Of a stretch of 64,000 nt of DNA, positions 12,505-24,194 are shown piece by piece; position 1 is the stretch's first letter, and every line of letters begins with the position of its first letter. The position numbers and the translations under genes are program-made. The DNA comes from Carettochelys insculpta (lineage: Eukaryota > Chordata > Testudines > Carettochelyidae): contig NC_134141.1 of NCBI RefSeq assembly GCF_033958435.1, positions 98,063,001 to 98,127,000 of the forward strand, written 5' to 3'. The notes under the pieces are model-generated. The model was not told where the DNA came from, did no database searches, and saw only the letters and a list, made by a program, of their open reading frames with translations.

Positions 12505-12547
12505 TGTGTGCGTGCATGCACGCGTGTGTGTACAGAGAGAGAGAGAA
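12505..12547. repeat. (GT)n/(GA)n simple repeat
   Basis: GTGTGCGTGCATGCACGCGT, then GTGTGTACAGAGAGAGAG; purine-pyrimidine alternation followed by GA units. Confidence 0.85.
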
Positions 12548-15046
12548 AGTGATTACAAAGCAAATAATCAAGTGGATTTTTTTTCAGTTGCTGATCATAT
12601 TGTATTATAGTAAATTTTACACTGAAAAGCCCAGAACAATTGCATGGCATGTTGAGCTCTGCAGTGGTTCTTCCAAAGTCAATAATACAGTCTAGGAACA
12701 GGGGTTGCTTTAACCTAAAGTCCTCTGGATCAGAATAAACAGGACTACTGACACACTTAATGTTAAGCACCGGCCAGGTCATAAACATGTGGATCCTACA
12801 AGCAGATATGCTCAAAGTGACTCCTCTGTGTTAAGCCCCTTATGCTTCAAAAGTGTCACAGATGAACTGGGGAAGTGGTAATAAGATAATTACAGCATAA
12901 ACCATAGTAGTAGTGTTAATTTATATCTATATGTCTCATTCTTTTTTCAGAAAGACAATATTGAGGTCCTCTTTGTGAATGCTGAAAACCTAAGGCTTAA
13001 GTTTAAGGGTGGGCTGACCCTCCATGTTCTGGCCCAATCCTAGTGCAGTTTTAGTTAGAAAAGGTATTCAACTCCTATCGTGAGTTGTAGTGTAGTGCTG
13101 CTGTGTTGTTTTAACACATGCTGACTTCTAAGTAATGGATGAAATACCCCTATACATAAGTTTAAGGCCTTAACTTTCAACGTATGTGTGCCAATGTTGA
13201 ACGAACCCTTTAACCACAGCAAATACCACTAACCACGAAAGGCATTAATATCAACAGAACTTGACAGAGCATAGGGAGTCAGCATTATTATATCTGTATC
13301 TATTCTTTCCTGAAACTGGACGCATGCTATTTGTGTATCATTTATGGGTTTATTCCCCTGAAAAAAATGCACAAATTGACAGGTGTTCTATTTCCTGATA
13401 GATTACTGGAAGGAATATATACTAATGACACTGATAACCGTTAAAAGAAATTTCTGTATTTTTATAAGTTTCCTTCATATGCTTTGACTGCAGAACTCCC
13501 ATTCTAAACTTAAAACAGAAACAAAGTCACTATAAAATGTTACTGAATGGTAAAATTAGGTTCTCATATTTCTGAGAATTACACCTTTCCAAAAAACAGA
13601 TGCAGAGACATAAGCTGTATTTATCTGAAGAGCTTGTATTTGACTATACAGCAGATGCTGTCATACAAGCATGTAGCATACAAATACGGCATTTTGACTT
13701 TATAGCCTTCATGTACCATCAAGACGAAAATATGTAGTATTACTTAATTCATTTCTTCAAATGGACTCATTCCTTCATTTATGACAACCAGCAAGCCTTT
13801 TTGTCCCGCAATCTGGGACAGCATAATTCAACAAATGAAGACTGAACTAAAGGAGGCATAGCTATCAATGTCAAATACAAGCTCAGTGCTGCAGTCTGGT
13901 GTTAAATTATAAACAGAAATAATCTTCAGTATAATCCAATATATAATTAATGACCACTGATGTTTACTTATCAACATACAGGTCTAATACAGCTATCTCA
14001 AAGGAGAAAACACTTATGCAATATTTAGACACAGTGAGACCACCTAGTGCTATAATACTAACTTTTGCCAGATTTAAGATGATTTCTTGCAATTTGGTTC
14101 TGCCATATGCTGAGTATCTCTCAAATTATATTGACTCAGTGTAAGCTGAGGGCACACTAACACTTGCTAAATAATCAATACCTTTCCAGATAAAACTGCA
14201 GCCTTTCAACAAGAATGCTTTTTAAAAAAAAAAAAATGAAATAGTGCTAATTGTCAGAGAAAAACTTGGTGACTACTTATAATTCCTCAAACAGATAAAT
14301 GTTCAATAGGTGCTGAGGATGTTGAAGACATTGAAAGACTGGGCTCTAGTGCCAAGATCCCTGTAAACAGATTTCCAAAGTGGATCACTACAACTCACTG
14401 CAAAGTTAAACCAAGTTGTAACTCAAGTGCTGCCCCAACTTGAGTTCTAACAGTATTAAAAAAAAAAAAAAAAGCCCTAAAAGTGAGGTGATGCCTAGTC
14501 TAAAATCACCCTTACAAAAGCTAATTTTTGCATGCAAAGGTTACACTATTACTCTTGACAAAAAAACAAATCAAAACCTCCTTAATTGTGTTTCAAAATA
14601 TGAAGATTCCTCATTCCTCACTAAGCTTTTACACCCAACTGTAAATACCATGAAAAATTGGATTTTTGCCTGATCACCGGAGTTCCGTGCATCTTTAATA
14701 AATATGGTTAAACAGATTAAATAAAATTGGGAATGAATTCCATTAGCTTTTTCCAACTATCATTATCTTCAAAAGAGGCCCAAGTCTTGCCTTTAGTTAG
14801 ATCTTATATTTTCAAGAGGTATTGTATAATACACCTGTTTAAAAACCATGTACATGACAATACTAGATTATGAGACTGTAATGCAAGCCATTTAAGTATC
14901 TCCAAAAAGATTCCTGAGGAAGCTATGGACTTAATTTTGCAAATGTGTTCTCATGTAAGTAAGGGTTTGCAGTATTTGGCCCAAATTATCATAACACCCA
15001 TTCATTAGAAAACAGTTAAGGTAGAGTGACTTTAGTACAACATATG

Positions 15047-15558
15047 CAGCAAATCCTCGAAACACATGGCTTCAAGTTGTATGTAACTCACTCTAACACA
15101 ACTTAAGCACACCTTGAAGCTGCTCTGCAGCTGTCAGCCTGCCTAGCTGCCCACAGCTGCAGGCAGCTAAGCAGGCTAGGAGCCCCTACTTCTTGCCTTC
15201 CCCCCAGACATGCAGTTTGTCACCCAGACAGCAGCACCACTGGGAGACATCAGGGAGAAGACTTTTAGCCTGCATAGCTGCCTGCAGGCTAAGAGCTCCT
15301 TCTCCCTGCCTTCCCTCAACTGTGCAGATGTCAGCCTGACATGGCGCTGCTGGGGAAAGTCAGGGAGAAGCAGCCAGGAAACTGATTAGCCCTCAGAGGT
15401 TGTTCAGTTTCCCAAATCCTGCAAATGGCGGGGAGCTGAGAACCAAGTGGCAGCTCCCCACCTGGGAACCAGGTTCCCAGCTCCCCTGACTTGTGTGAAA
15501 ATTTGAGTTATGAGGGGCTTACAGGAACACAATCTTTGCGTAACTTGAGGGTTTACTG
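15047..15558. mobile_element. DNA transposon with CAGYAAAYCCTCRA ends
   Basis: The left end CAGCAAATCCTCGAAAC and right end TTGAGGGTTTACTG form an imperfect inverted repeat of mariner/Tigger appearance. Inside are repeated AGCTGCCTGCAG tracts around 15120-15300. No transposase and no clear target duplication. Confidence 0.5.
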
Positions 15559-15943
15559 CAGTACAGTTTTTAGGAAGAACTACCCAAAGCACAGCCCACA
15601 CAGCTTCACACCTTGGTCTGCATTTGCCACCGTGGCTAATGGGATACTGTCAATTCAGAGAGTTTCTACTTTTAAAAGTTTCCATTTCTGATAGAACAGT
15701 ACTAAATAGCATTTCCAAATTCAGGCAAATGTTTAGATTCACACATAAGACAGGTCCACATCTGCTATTCTTCTCTTCCCTAGTATGATCTACTCCTCTT
15801 TATACTAATAAAGCATGGCCCCTGGGTTCCTGACCAAGTTGGCAACATGGCCCTTCCAACGAGCAAAGCTTGAATGGCTACCTTCCCATACTTTGGAGTG
15901 CTATTTGCAAGCACGTAAAACAGGAAACATGGCATTCCCCCCT

Positions 15944-15957
15944 TTTATTTATTTATT
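15944..15957 (-). terminator. Candidate PELO polyadenylation signal cluster
   Basis: Three overlapping AATAAA hexamers read on the minus strand about 370 bases beyond the PELO stop. No nearer canonical hexamer stood out, so this is the likely 3' end of the PELO mRNA. Inference from position only; it could be a simple AATA repeat. Confidence 0.45.
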
Positions 15958-16322
15958 TTTTTGTATATGCAACAACAAGCAAAGAGGCTCATTTGCTTTA
16001 AGACACATAATCAGCAGCTTTCAGGAACCAAATCAGAGTTATATTAGTTTGCTGTGCTCTTGGAGATCCAGAATGTATTTTGTACAAACAAGGGTCAACT
16101 CCAACCTATAGCCACTCATCATCACCATCACTGCAAGTGCAAATATATATGGATATCCAGTACATCATGCTCAGCAAAACCAGACACCTTAAAAACATTG
16201 TCCTTCAAAAAGTTAAATTGCATGCCAGCACAAATATGCTTGCAGTATTCGGAAAAGAAATGCCATGACTGTCATTTCAGTCTTATTATGCTATAGGGGA
16301 AGGGTAGAGAGAGCCACTATCA

Positions 16323-16754
16323 TCAATCTTCTTCAGAACTAGATTCCTCCTCTTGGTCAGAGACCTCAGCAACAGGGAAACGCAAAATAGCTGCTACCCC
16401 CGTCAGCTGGCCAAGCTGCTCTCCAGACACATGGAGGCTGGAGAATATGCGCACTGTGCCCATGTTCTCCCGGACACTATCTACCAGCCTCACATATCGG
16501 CTTCGAGAAGCCACGTCCAGGTGCCTGAAGAGCTCATCGCTGATCAACAGGGTATCAATGGCCATGGCTTCATTAGCCTTTTCCACATGTTTGAGGCCAT
16601 AAAATGCCCGGTCAGGCTCATGCTGTAGCATCTTGTAGAAATCATCCAAGGCTTTGACCTCACCAGCTGCCTTGGTGTCAGAAAGACGGCTGGCCACAGC
16701 AGGGTCACAAAGGGCTTCCTTCAGTGCATATTTATGTCCAGAAGAGGCGTGGAC
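16323..16754 (-). CDS. PELO: PELO last coding exon (codons 243-385 and stop)
   Basis: The exon follows a TTGTAG acceptor on the minus strand and begins VHASSGHKY, continuing the preceding exon in phase 0. It encodes 143 residues and a TGA stop at 16323-16325, so the joined protein is 385 residues, the usual vertebrate length. It holds the end of the central domain and the C-terminal eRF1_3 domain, which in the family contacts HBS1L and packs against the central domain; the tract [20 protein letters not shown] is characteristic. The tail is acidic ([12 protein letters not shown]), as in mammals. No frameshift or stop interrupts it, so the gene looks functional. The next bases, TGATAG, give a backup stop. 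Confidence 0.96.
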   Translation of the reverse strand, partial: VHASSGHKYALKEALCDPAVASRLSDTKAAGEVKALDDFYKMLQHEPDRAFYGLKHVEKANEAMAIDTLLISDELFRHLDVASRSRYVRLVDSVRENMGTVRIFSSLHVSGEQLGQLTGVAAILRFPVAEVSDQEEESSSEED

Positions 16755-18448
16755 CTACAATAATAAATGTTATAAACAGAAGAAAAAGTGGATCATTTAG
16801 TCCATGCTGGGCAGTCTCATGCTTCACCAGTGAACTGATTTTTCCGTTGCCAGTTTTTTCCTCAAGGTGAATTTTTTTTTCCAGAATATTGAACACAAAT
16901 CCCTTTGGCTACCTCTGAGTTTTAGCAAAGTTAGAAAATATGCTTCAGCCATTCAAAATCTGTTTTAAACATACGGGGATCTTGAGCACTGGCCTAGAGC
17001 AAAAAACATCTAAAACTAGATTCCTTTTTCTCTCTAAAGTTACATCTCTGAAACACATATTGCATATTCCTGTAGGATCTGTGCACTTTTCGTTCGTGAT
17101 TGGACCCTGGTCCTCATGCTGGTCAACACTACAAATCCGATAATACTTCATTCATATGCATTTTAATACACTGAACTAAAACAAATGTTCAACAAACTTT
17201 TGAAGCTGTTTTAAATGCACTGAGACCTTCAAAGGCTTAGCAGCTTGACTTTGGAGTAAAGACTTGCTTAACTCAGGAACAATATGAATTCTCTAGGAAG
17301 CCAGGCATTATAAACCTCAGGAAATCAATAAAATCTGGGATTTTTTTCATTTTCCACAGCCCTGCCCCCAGGAGTCTCATTTAAAAACACCCAATACAAC
17401 AGATGAAAAATCATTACTAAATAAAAGCTTAACATTAGGCAGACAACAAAACCCAAGAGAAACAAAACCAAAAGATTTTTAACAGCAATGTTAAGTCAGC
17501 CATGCTATTTATAGGCATATTTCATCTGCTTCTTACAGTGGCTTTAAATCCACCATCCACCTCAGCTGGAATATTGTGTCCAGTTCTGGGCACCCCAATT
17601 CACGAAAAATGTGGAGAAATTAGAGAAGGTCCAGAGAAGAGCAACTAGAATGATAAAAGGTCTGGAGAACATGACTTATGAAGAAAGGCTGAAAGAATTG
17701 GGCTTGTTTAGCTTGGAAAAAAGAAGATTGAGGGGGGACATGATAGCGGTTTTCAGACATCTTAAAGGGGTGTCATAAGGAGGAGGGAGAAAACTTGTTC
17801 TTCTTGGCCTCTGAGGAGAGAACAAGAGGCAATGGACTTAAGCTGCAGCAAGGGAAATTTAGGTTGGACATTAGGAAAAAGTTCCTAACTGTCAGGGTGG
17901 TCAAGTACTGGAAAAAGTTGCCAAGGGAGGTTGTGGAATCTCCCTCGCTGGAGATATTTAAGAACAGATTAGATAGATGTCTATCAGGGATGGTGTAGAT
18001 AGTGGTCGGTCCTGCCGTCGGGGCAGGGGACTGGACTCGATGGCCTCTCGAGGCCCCTTCCGGTCCTAGTGTTCTATGATTCTATAAAATACTCATGAGC
18101 CTCAACACAACTGAGCTGACATTTTTGCTAGTAATGCAATTTCCCAACTGGTGAAATCTCTGCAATCACTTTTTTTTTTGTTTTATTTTTAACTGGGAAA
18201 AAGTGGAGGGTTGCATTTAATTATTAAATGATTTAACTTAGTTTAAATTTTAGCTGTTCCAACAAAACTACACCTGCATTCCTTATTGGCCATAATTTAA
18301 AGTCTCACTAAAACTAATTTTTTCTTGATTTTTCAGCTTAAGTTCTCTCTTGTGTTAGTATCATTTCACTTACAACACCCTTTTGTCACACCATACAATT
18401 CTTCACTCTTTTTGGAGTTCCCTGTTTAGAATTACTTATCTATTTTAC
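16755..18448 (-). other. PELO: PELO coding intron
   Basis: A GT-AG intron of 1694 bp on the minus strand separates the two PELO coding exons. It contains an inserted CR1 3' end (17553-18087) in antisense orientation to PELO. The rest is AT-rich and I see nothing else in it. Confidence 0.93.
17553..18087 (+). mobile_element. CR1 LINE 3' end in the PELO intron
   Basis: Encodes the last part of CR1 ORF2 ([13 protein letters not shown] start, later [20 protein letters not shown] to RCLSGMV), then a 3' UTR and a TTCTATGATTCTATAA tail. It is almost identical to the end of the 27.8-29.4 kb copy and in opposite orientation. One early frameshift (around 17770) breaks the frame. It is antisense to PELO. 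Confidence 0.93.
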
Positions 18449-19174
18449 CTGAAGGAATTTGGAGCGGTTCTCTAGGAGCAGCTTGTTGTCAGTCTTGACT
18501 GCCTGCTGGAACATGTAGTCACAGAACTGTTCTCTTACAAACCCGGGACTGGCCACCAGCACACATTTAACAATCTCGAAGTTGATATGACGCTGGATTG
18601 CCTGCACCACCTGCTCATAAAATCTCTCCAGCGCTCGGTCATGTTGACTGCAATTTCCCTTTCGTTTTCTAGGGATGTTCACTTCAATCTTGGCCCGGGT
18701 CAGGGTCATGCTGGGGGTAACCAGACAGATATGAGCCAGCCCCTCCTGCATGACCACTGCAGCCACGTCAGCGCTCCAGCTTGGGTCACAGGCCTGCTCA
18801 ATGCGCTCCAGCACCACACTGTCCCACTGCTTCTTGGCTAGGGTGAACTGGCGGTTGGGCTCCAACTCGATGGTGTGGTAGGCCCCCATCTTGACATACT
18901 CGTTCTCTTGGATGTTGGTGCCCTTGACCCGCAACTGGCAGGCCTGTGAGTCAAAGTCGATGGCCTCCACAGAAAGGGTGAGGGTGGTGCGGATGCGGTT
19001 GCTGCCCACGCTGCCCGTGGAAGACTCGGTCTGCACCTTGCGGATGGTGGACGCCCGCAGGCTGTCTCCCACCTGCAGCAGGTTGTAGGTGTGCCACATG
19101 TCTTCGGCGTCCTCAGGGATCAGGGTCACCTGCCCCGCGTTATCCTTCTCGATGTCCTTCCTCACCAGCTTCAT
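18449..19174 (-). CDS. PELO: PELO first coding exon (codons 1-242)
   Basis: Pelota is the eukaryotic eRF1-like factor that, with the GTPase HBS1L, recognises stalled or empty-A-site ribosomes and triggers no-go and nonstop decay and subunit release in the cytoplasm. The reading frame gives 242 residues that I recognise as near-identical to vertebrate PELO: N-terminal eRF1_1/Sm-like domain (about 1-130, with the QTESSTGSVGSNR loop at 48-60), then most of the central eRF1_2 domain with the basic PRKRKG patch at 168-173. The eRF1 GGQ peptide-release motif is absent, as is normal in Pelota. The frame is open 23 codons further upstream, but family proteins start MKLVRK, so the ATG at 19172-19174 is chosen. 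The exon ends after codon 242 (Gln) at a CAG|GTAAAA donor; the next exon continues in phase 0. Very sure. Confidence 0.97.
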
Positions 19175-19577
19175 CCTGCCACTGCCCCGACCGACCCTCT
19201 CTGCAGGGGATGCGCGGAGCCCGGCGCCTTTCAGCCCTCGCACGGCCCGGGGGCCTGCGTCCCCTCAGCGGCAAGGGAGGGGCAGGCCTGGCACACACGG
19301 CGGGGATGGGAGCCTCCGGGCGGGGCCAGTTGGCTCTGGGCCCTGGCACAGGGCGGCGAAGGTGCAAGCAAGCGCCGGACCCCTCCGTCAACGCGCCTAC
19401 CGCGCCGCGGCACCTCACTGGTCTGAGCGACGCTCGACCCTATGTCAGTCGGCGATGGCAGCAGCACTAGGACGCTCCGACGCCCTGGCTGGTGACAGGA
19501 CTCAACACAGTCGGAAGCAGCCCCCAGACAGCATCGTCCGTGACAGCGCTAACTAGGCAGCTTCGCCTTCCCACAGA

Positions 19578-19587
19578 GCGCATGCGC
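19578..19587. promoter_or_regulatory. NRF1-type site
   Basis: A perfect palindromic GCGCATGCGC, the consensus for NRF1, about 400 bases upstream of the PELO ATG inside the CpG island. Confidence 0.6.
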
Positions 19588-19620
19588 ACATTGCCCACCC
19601 CGAGCAGAGTCATCGAGACA

Positions 19621-19628
19621 ACTTCCGG
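19621..19628 (-). promoter_or_regulatory. ETS/GABP-type site
   Basis: ACTTCCGG on the plus strand reads CCGGAAGT on the PELO strand, the ETS/GABP core, and lies between the two NRF1-type sites. Confidence 0.45.
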
Positions 19629-19657
19629 CGCATTTCCAGCAGCGCGAGCCCGACTCA

Positions 19658-19667
19658 CGCATGCGCA
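19658..19667. promoter_or_regulatory. Second NRF1-type site
   Basis: CGCATGCGCA, a second near-consensus NRF1 site 80 bases from the first. A weaker relative (GCGCCTGCGC) follows near 19694. Clustered NRF1 sites are common in housekeeping promoters. Confidence 0.5.
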
Positions 19668-20072
19668 CAGAAAACTCCCGGGCGTCGCGTTTAGCGCCTG
19701 CGCGGAGAAAGCTTGGAGGAAGCAGCCGAAATGGGAGTTCGGGGCTAGTCTGCTACCGCGCTGCAGCAGCGAAGCGGCGCAGAGAGAGGTGGGGCAGCGC
19801 CTGTGGTCTGGTTACCGTGTCCGCAAAGCGGCTCCGCACTCCGCCCGGCTTAGTCTCGTCTGGCTCCGCGGCCGGTGCGAGGGCCGAGGTCCCTGGGAAA
19901 GCAGCGAGCTGGAGCTTCCGCAGCTGGGACCTGAGTGGTGCTCTGCTAGAAAGCTGAGCGTGGCTGGGTGCAGGCCGTGTGCTGCTCCGCTTCCCTCTAG
20001 CGCAGAGATACAGCAACACGTGGGTCAGTCGGACCCACAGGCACCGCCACCCGCCCACTCTTCCATGTAATA

Positions 20073-20784
20073 GGGTATCTGTGCACTGCAGGTTTCTTCA
20101 ACATTATGCACTTTGAGGGGCTAATGTTTCAATGGTTACGATTACGGGACAGTGATCTGTCGGCAGAAGTCATTGTTGGCAGAGATATCCCAACAAAGCT
20201 TCTGGGGACAGAGTGCAGCCACACAGAAAAGCCAATCAGGAGAGTGCTCTGTTCTGTTGACAGAGTGGCTGGGGTGCCTGGCTGTTCTCAATTAAACAGG
20301 CACCAGGAAGCACAGCAAATGGGGGTGCCCGTTGTTCTGGTGCCCTGTGTGTTGAGGGAAGAACAACAAGAAGTCTTGTGGCACCTTATAGACTAACAGA
20401 TATTTTGGAGCATAAGCTTTCGTAGGCAAAGACCCATTTCATCTGATGAAGCAGGCCTTTGCCCATGAAAGCTTATGCTCCAAAATATCTGTTAGTCTAT
20501 AAGGTGTCACAAGAGGTCTTGTTCTCAAAGCTACAGACTAACAGGGCTACCTCTCTGATACTTGTTGATTGAAGGCTCCCCCCCCCACACACACACAGCA
20601 TCCACACAGCTTTTTTCGTTGACGGAATCTGTCAATAGCAGTGTTATGCCTTGTGACAGACAGAATGCTGCCAGCAAAAGTGCTGAGTTTTGTTGACAAA
20701 ACACATGTTGTGTATGGATGTTCTACCAGTTCTATCAACAAAACTGAGGTTTTGTTGGAAAAACTCGCTAGTGTAACCTTAGCC
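20073..20784. mobile_element. Harbinger-type element interrupted by a PLE foldback
   Basis: A degenerate left end (GGGTATCTGTGCACTGCAG) and a right end (CTAGTGTAACCTTAGCC) bracket GTTGACAAAA-rich DNA. A palindromic PLE tail sits inside at 20362-20562. It lies just upstream of the PELO CpG island. Confidence 0.65.
20362..20562. mobile_element. Palindromic PLE tail inside a Harbinger element
   Basis: The arms TAGACTAACAGATATTTTGG and its mirror pair around 20437. The right part ends GCTACCTCTCTGATACT. Flanked by imperfect 12-bp copies TGTTGAGGGAAG (20350-20361) and TGTTGATTGAAG (20563-20574). CTGATGA at 20443-20449 and GAAA at 20467-20470. Confidence 0.82.
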
Positions 20785-20789
20785 AATAA

Positions 20790-21090
20790 CAACAGAGAGG
20801 AAGCCATGCTAGTCTATACACTATCAAAACAAAAAGCAGTCAAGTAACACTTTAAAGACGAGCAAAAAAGTTTATTAGGTGAGCTTTCATGGGACAGACC
20901 ATAGCCAGACCAGAACAGACTCAATATTTAAGGCACAGAGAACCAAAAACAGTAAGCAAGGAGGACAAATCAGAAAAAGATAATCAAGGTGAGCAAATCT
21001 CCACTCTGGCTATGGTCTGTTCTACGAAAGCTCACCTAATAAACTCTTTTGCTCGTCTTTAAAGTGCTACTTGACTGCTTTTTGTTTTCA
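20790..21090. mobile_element. PLE tail foldback (AAAGTGCTAC subfamily)
   Basis: The arms AGCAGTCAAGTAACACTTTAA and mirror enclose a GACTCAATATTTAAGGCACA core. Flanked by TAGCCAATAA at 20780-20789 and 21091-21100; the left copy overlaps the last bases of the Harbinger terminus. Confidence 0.82.
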
Positions 21091-22261
21091 TAGCCAATAA
21101 GTAATGCCTGAAAATTGCATTGTTCTGATTTATGGCCACAACACTGCAAAAGAAGCCTTCAGGTGAGCTGATAATAACTGCTTTGTTCACACACATTCTT
21201 TTTCAACCTTCAAAAGGGAGCTGAGTTGGCAGACTTGGAGTAATTATTTTGAGGGAAAAGCCTTCTTACCTTAAATTATCCTGTTGGCTGTATGAACACT
21301 TTCCAAAAACAAACAAACAAACAAAACCTGTGGACAAGCCCTTAGTGATAACTTACATAATCCTTACCATTTCTACAGAACTGTCCACCAGAAGTGGTCA
21401 AATCCCATTACAAATGAGGTTACAATCTTTTCCTTTTTCACAGATGGGGAAACTAAAATGCAGAGAAGTGACTTGGCCATGGTTAGCATTTCAGTGTGAG
21501 AGCCAGCAATAGTCACCCAAGGCTCCTGAGTTCAGTTCTTGGGCTCCCCCCCAGCTCCCCCCCAAGCTGCCAGTTTTACAGTTGTCGCAACAAGCCAAAT
21601 TTGAAGACTGAAGTAAGGAAAATTCAAAGCTAGATTTATGGGTTTTAGGGAAGGTCAGATGACATGATCAGAGCGTTTTCTTCTAGCTTCAGAAAGTATG
21701 GAAAAAACAAAAACCATGACTTGGGAAAAGAAGTTGGTGAGTGCGAGAGCACTGGGTTTCAACCTCTTTCTCGTATGCACGTCTCTAAAGTACTTCACAT
21801 GGAGATGGACCTCTGCTGCAAGTCTTAGCCATCATAGGTGTGGACTTTCAAAAGTGCAGGGTGTGCCCCGTCACACTCCCACCCACCTCTTCCTGTCCTG
21901 CTCCACGCTTGCAGATTTGGAATAAAGTGTTTATGTAAAAAAATGACTTTTATCAAGTCTCGAGACTTTTAGTTACACAAAATGGGTAGAGGCCTGGAAT
22001 CATTTGAAAAAAGGAAATTAAGAAACAACTACATTAAGGCAGAGCAATTGGAAAAATGTAACAATGATTGCTGGGGGCAGCAACCACTGGAGAGGCGAGG
22101 GGCGAAGACAGGGTCTCAATTTCTCCCTCAATGTTCCTGCTAGTGAAGGAGATCTGTTGTGGCAAGCATAGTTTCCTGTGCATTTGGCGACTAGCGGGCC
22201 AGGGGCTATGCCTAATTGATATGATGGAGTCAAAACGTTAGTTTAATCTTCACAGAGCCCT

Positions 22262-22727
22262 GGACATTCAGTGGCAGATTTAAGGGTGACAGTTCTGAAA
22301 CAAAAAAATCTCAAAAATCAAATGGAGAGAGAAATCTCTGAGCTGCAATTTATTTGCAAATTTGACTCCATTGCCCATGGATTAAACAGAGACTGGGTGT
22401 GGCTCGCAGTTTACAAAGGCAGTTTCTCTGCTCTGGGTGCTAATATCTCCCCATTAGACTCTGACAAAGGCTCACATCCCTGTCTGATCTGACTTGTTTT
22501 TTCCTCTTTTGATAAGTGCTGCTGATACTGAACCATTTCCACCTTGCTGAATAGACCTTGTCAGCTCTGGTCCTCCCTCTTACTGGGACCCCACTCTTTA
22601 AATACCCCTCTGAAACCAGCCCCCCCCACACTCATGCATCTGATGAAGCAGGTCTTTGCCCATGAAAGCTTATGCTCCAAAATATCCCTTAGTCTATAAG
22701 GTGCCACAAGACTTCTTGTTGTTCACA
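22262..22727 (+). mobile_element. Penelope-like element 3' end with hammerhead-like motif
   Basis: Starts inside the PLE C-terminus (HSVADLRVTVLKQKN, QMEREISELQFICKFDSIAH, GLNRD), collinear with the 42.8-kb copy. A non-coding stretch follows, then a terminal tract with CTGATGA (22640-22646), a stem-loop, GAAA (22664-22667), GC-TTAT-GC-TC and TTAGTCTATAAGGTGCCACA. This copy ties the widespread tail repeats to PLE coding sequence. Confidence 0.8.
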
Positions 22728-23395
22728 GAGCAGTTAAGGATGAAACTGCAATTAAAACCACAAAGGATATATAAGAGAGTTGGGTTCTCTCCTGTTGCTA
22801 GTCTTTTTCTGTTCTGTCAAAAGGAAGCACGAAGCATCTAACAACATTTTAAAAACCTTAACATATTTGGAATTGATATTTTTCCATCCCTCTTATTTCT
22901 TATGTTCTTCTCATCTAGATCTATTTTTATGCAATGAATGGTTCCTGATTTTGACAGAACAAACAGGTAATGCTGGAGAACAGATACATTTTTGTAGGAG
23001 GGAGGCATATTCCCCATCCACACTGAGGCTTATTATGCTGTTAGATGTATGTGCACCTAGTCACTAAGGTAGTAACAGTACAGGATCAGTGCTCTTTACA
23101 GAAGTCACAATAGCAATATTGATGTAGGAATCTGGACCAGAATTTTCAAATTTAGGCTCTAAATTATGGTGTCTTGATTTTCAGGCATGCTGAGCACCTG
23201 TGTAAAATTAAAGAACCAAACCTTTAAAAAATGTAAACTAATAGAACTTCTTTAGGCAATCACATTTTATCCTTTGTCAATTTCAGATATTTTACTTACA
23301 TCTGAAGTTAGCCAGTCATATATCACTGTTCAGTTGGTCCGATATATTTGTGATACATAGTAATGCTCCCAATATTCAAAAGTTATTAACATACA

Positions 23396-23824
23396 GGTTA
23401 CATCTACACTAGCAAGTTCACTCAAAAGATTTTTTGAAAAGGGAGCTCTTTCGAAAAAGCCCATGGAGTATCTACACACAAAAGTGTTCTTCTGAAAGTA
23501 AATTGAAAGAATGTGGTGCTCCTTTCAAAATCCTTCTTCCTTTCCCGTTTCTGGAAGAGCACCTCCTTTTGCAAGCTTATTTTGAAAGAAAATGTGTGTA
23601 GATTCTCTGCAGGGCTCTTATTTTGAATGAACAGTCTTCATTTTCAATCCCTGGCCTGTTCTTTTGAAAGAGTGGGGGCTGTATGGACGGTCTCTTTTGC
23701 AACAGCAGATCACTCTTTTGATCTGCTTTTTTGTGTGTGGATGCACTCTTTTGAAAGAAGCTATTTCGGAAGAGATCTTCCGGAAGAACTTCTTTCAAAA
23801 GATTTCTGTAGTGTACACATAGCC
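23396..23824. mobile_element. Harbinger-type MITE (TTTCGAAAGA family)
   Basis: 429 bp with ends GGTTACATCTACACTAGC and GTAGTGTACACATAGCC, flanked by ACA duplications (23393-23395, 23825-23827). The interior is rich in CTTTTGAAAGA words. Confidence 0.85.
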
Positions 23825-23827
23825 ACA

Positions 23828-24193
23828 GGCTGTGGCCACACTACCCTCTCCTTTTGGAGGGTGCATGCTAAAGAGCCACTTCGGTAGATGCTAATAAGGC
23901 GCTGCCATGAATACGCAGCTTCTCATTAGCACAATGGTGGCTGTGTGTACTTCGAAAGTGCTGATTCTGAAATGACCCCCTCATTTAGAAAATCAATTCT
24001 TCCTATTTGGTTTTGGGAAGAAGGAGCTTTTGAAATCAGGCGAGTTGTTTCAAAAGGCCCCTGGCTATATGGGCAGCATGCATTTCGAAACCAGCACTTT
24101 CGAAGCATGCATGGCTGCCATTTTGCTAATGAGGTGCTGCATATTCATGAAAGTGCCTCATTAGCATCTGTTGAAGTGGCTCATTAGCCACAG
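23828..24193. mobile_element. Harbinger-type MITE abutting the previous one
   Basis: Begins GGCTGTGGCCACACTA immediately after the ACA shared with the preceding MITE. It has the internal tract GCTAATGAGGTGCTGCATA typical of this MITE subfamily. The right end is shortened (GCCACAGC). Confidence 0.75.
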
Positions 24194-24194
24194 C

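Larger units (their letters stand above)
11662..15046. other. AT-rich intronic sequence
   Basis: Apart from the hAT-like fragment and simple repeats listed, I see no coding frame or known repeat. Poly-A runs occur at 14222-14236 and 14458-14473. Confidence 0.55.
19175..20010 (-). promoter_or_regulatory. CpG-rich PELO promoter and 5' UTR region
   Basis: From the PELO start codon to about 20.0 kb the DNA is GC-rich and dense in CpG, unlike the AT-rich flanks, and has no TATA box where one would be expected. It carries palindromic NRF1-type sites and an ETS-type site (separate entries). These are features of housekeeping, dispersed-start promoters. A possible splice acceptor (CCCTGCAG, ending near 19201) lies just upstream of the ATG, so a non-coding first exon spliced to the coding exon is possible, as in mammals. 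The long open frames on both strands here are typical of CpG islands and are not called as genes. Confidence 0.75.

Noticed and set aside
1..16000. ITGA1 exon 2 within the left part of the window
   Set aside because: I looked for a minus-strand exon resembling the FNVDVKN/FGY start of integrin alpha-1 among the open frames and found none; it probably lies beyond the left edge, though a short exon could have been missed.
19175..19243. Upstream in-frame ATG extending PELO by 23 residues
   Set aside because: Vertebrate PELO begins MKLVRK; the extension is GC-rich 5' UTR translation with no conservation known to me.
19089..20070. Long plus-strand frames (155 and 192 codons) opposite and upstream of PELO
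   Set aside because: They lie in a CpG island with open frames in several phases on both strands, composition is arginine/alanine/proline-rich, and no family is recognisable.
22271..22492. 73-codon plus frame as a host gene
   Set aside because: It reads as the C-terminus of a Penelope-like element, collinear with the 42.8-kb copy.
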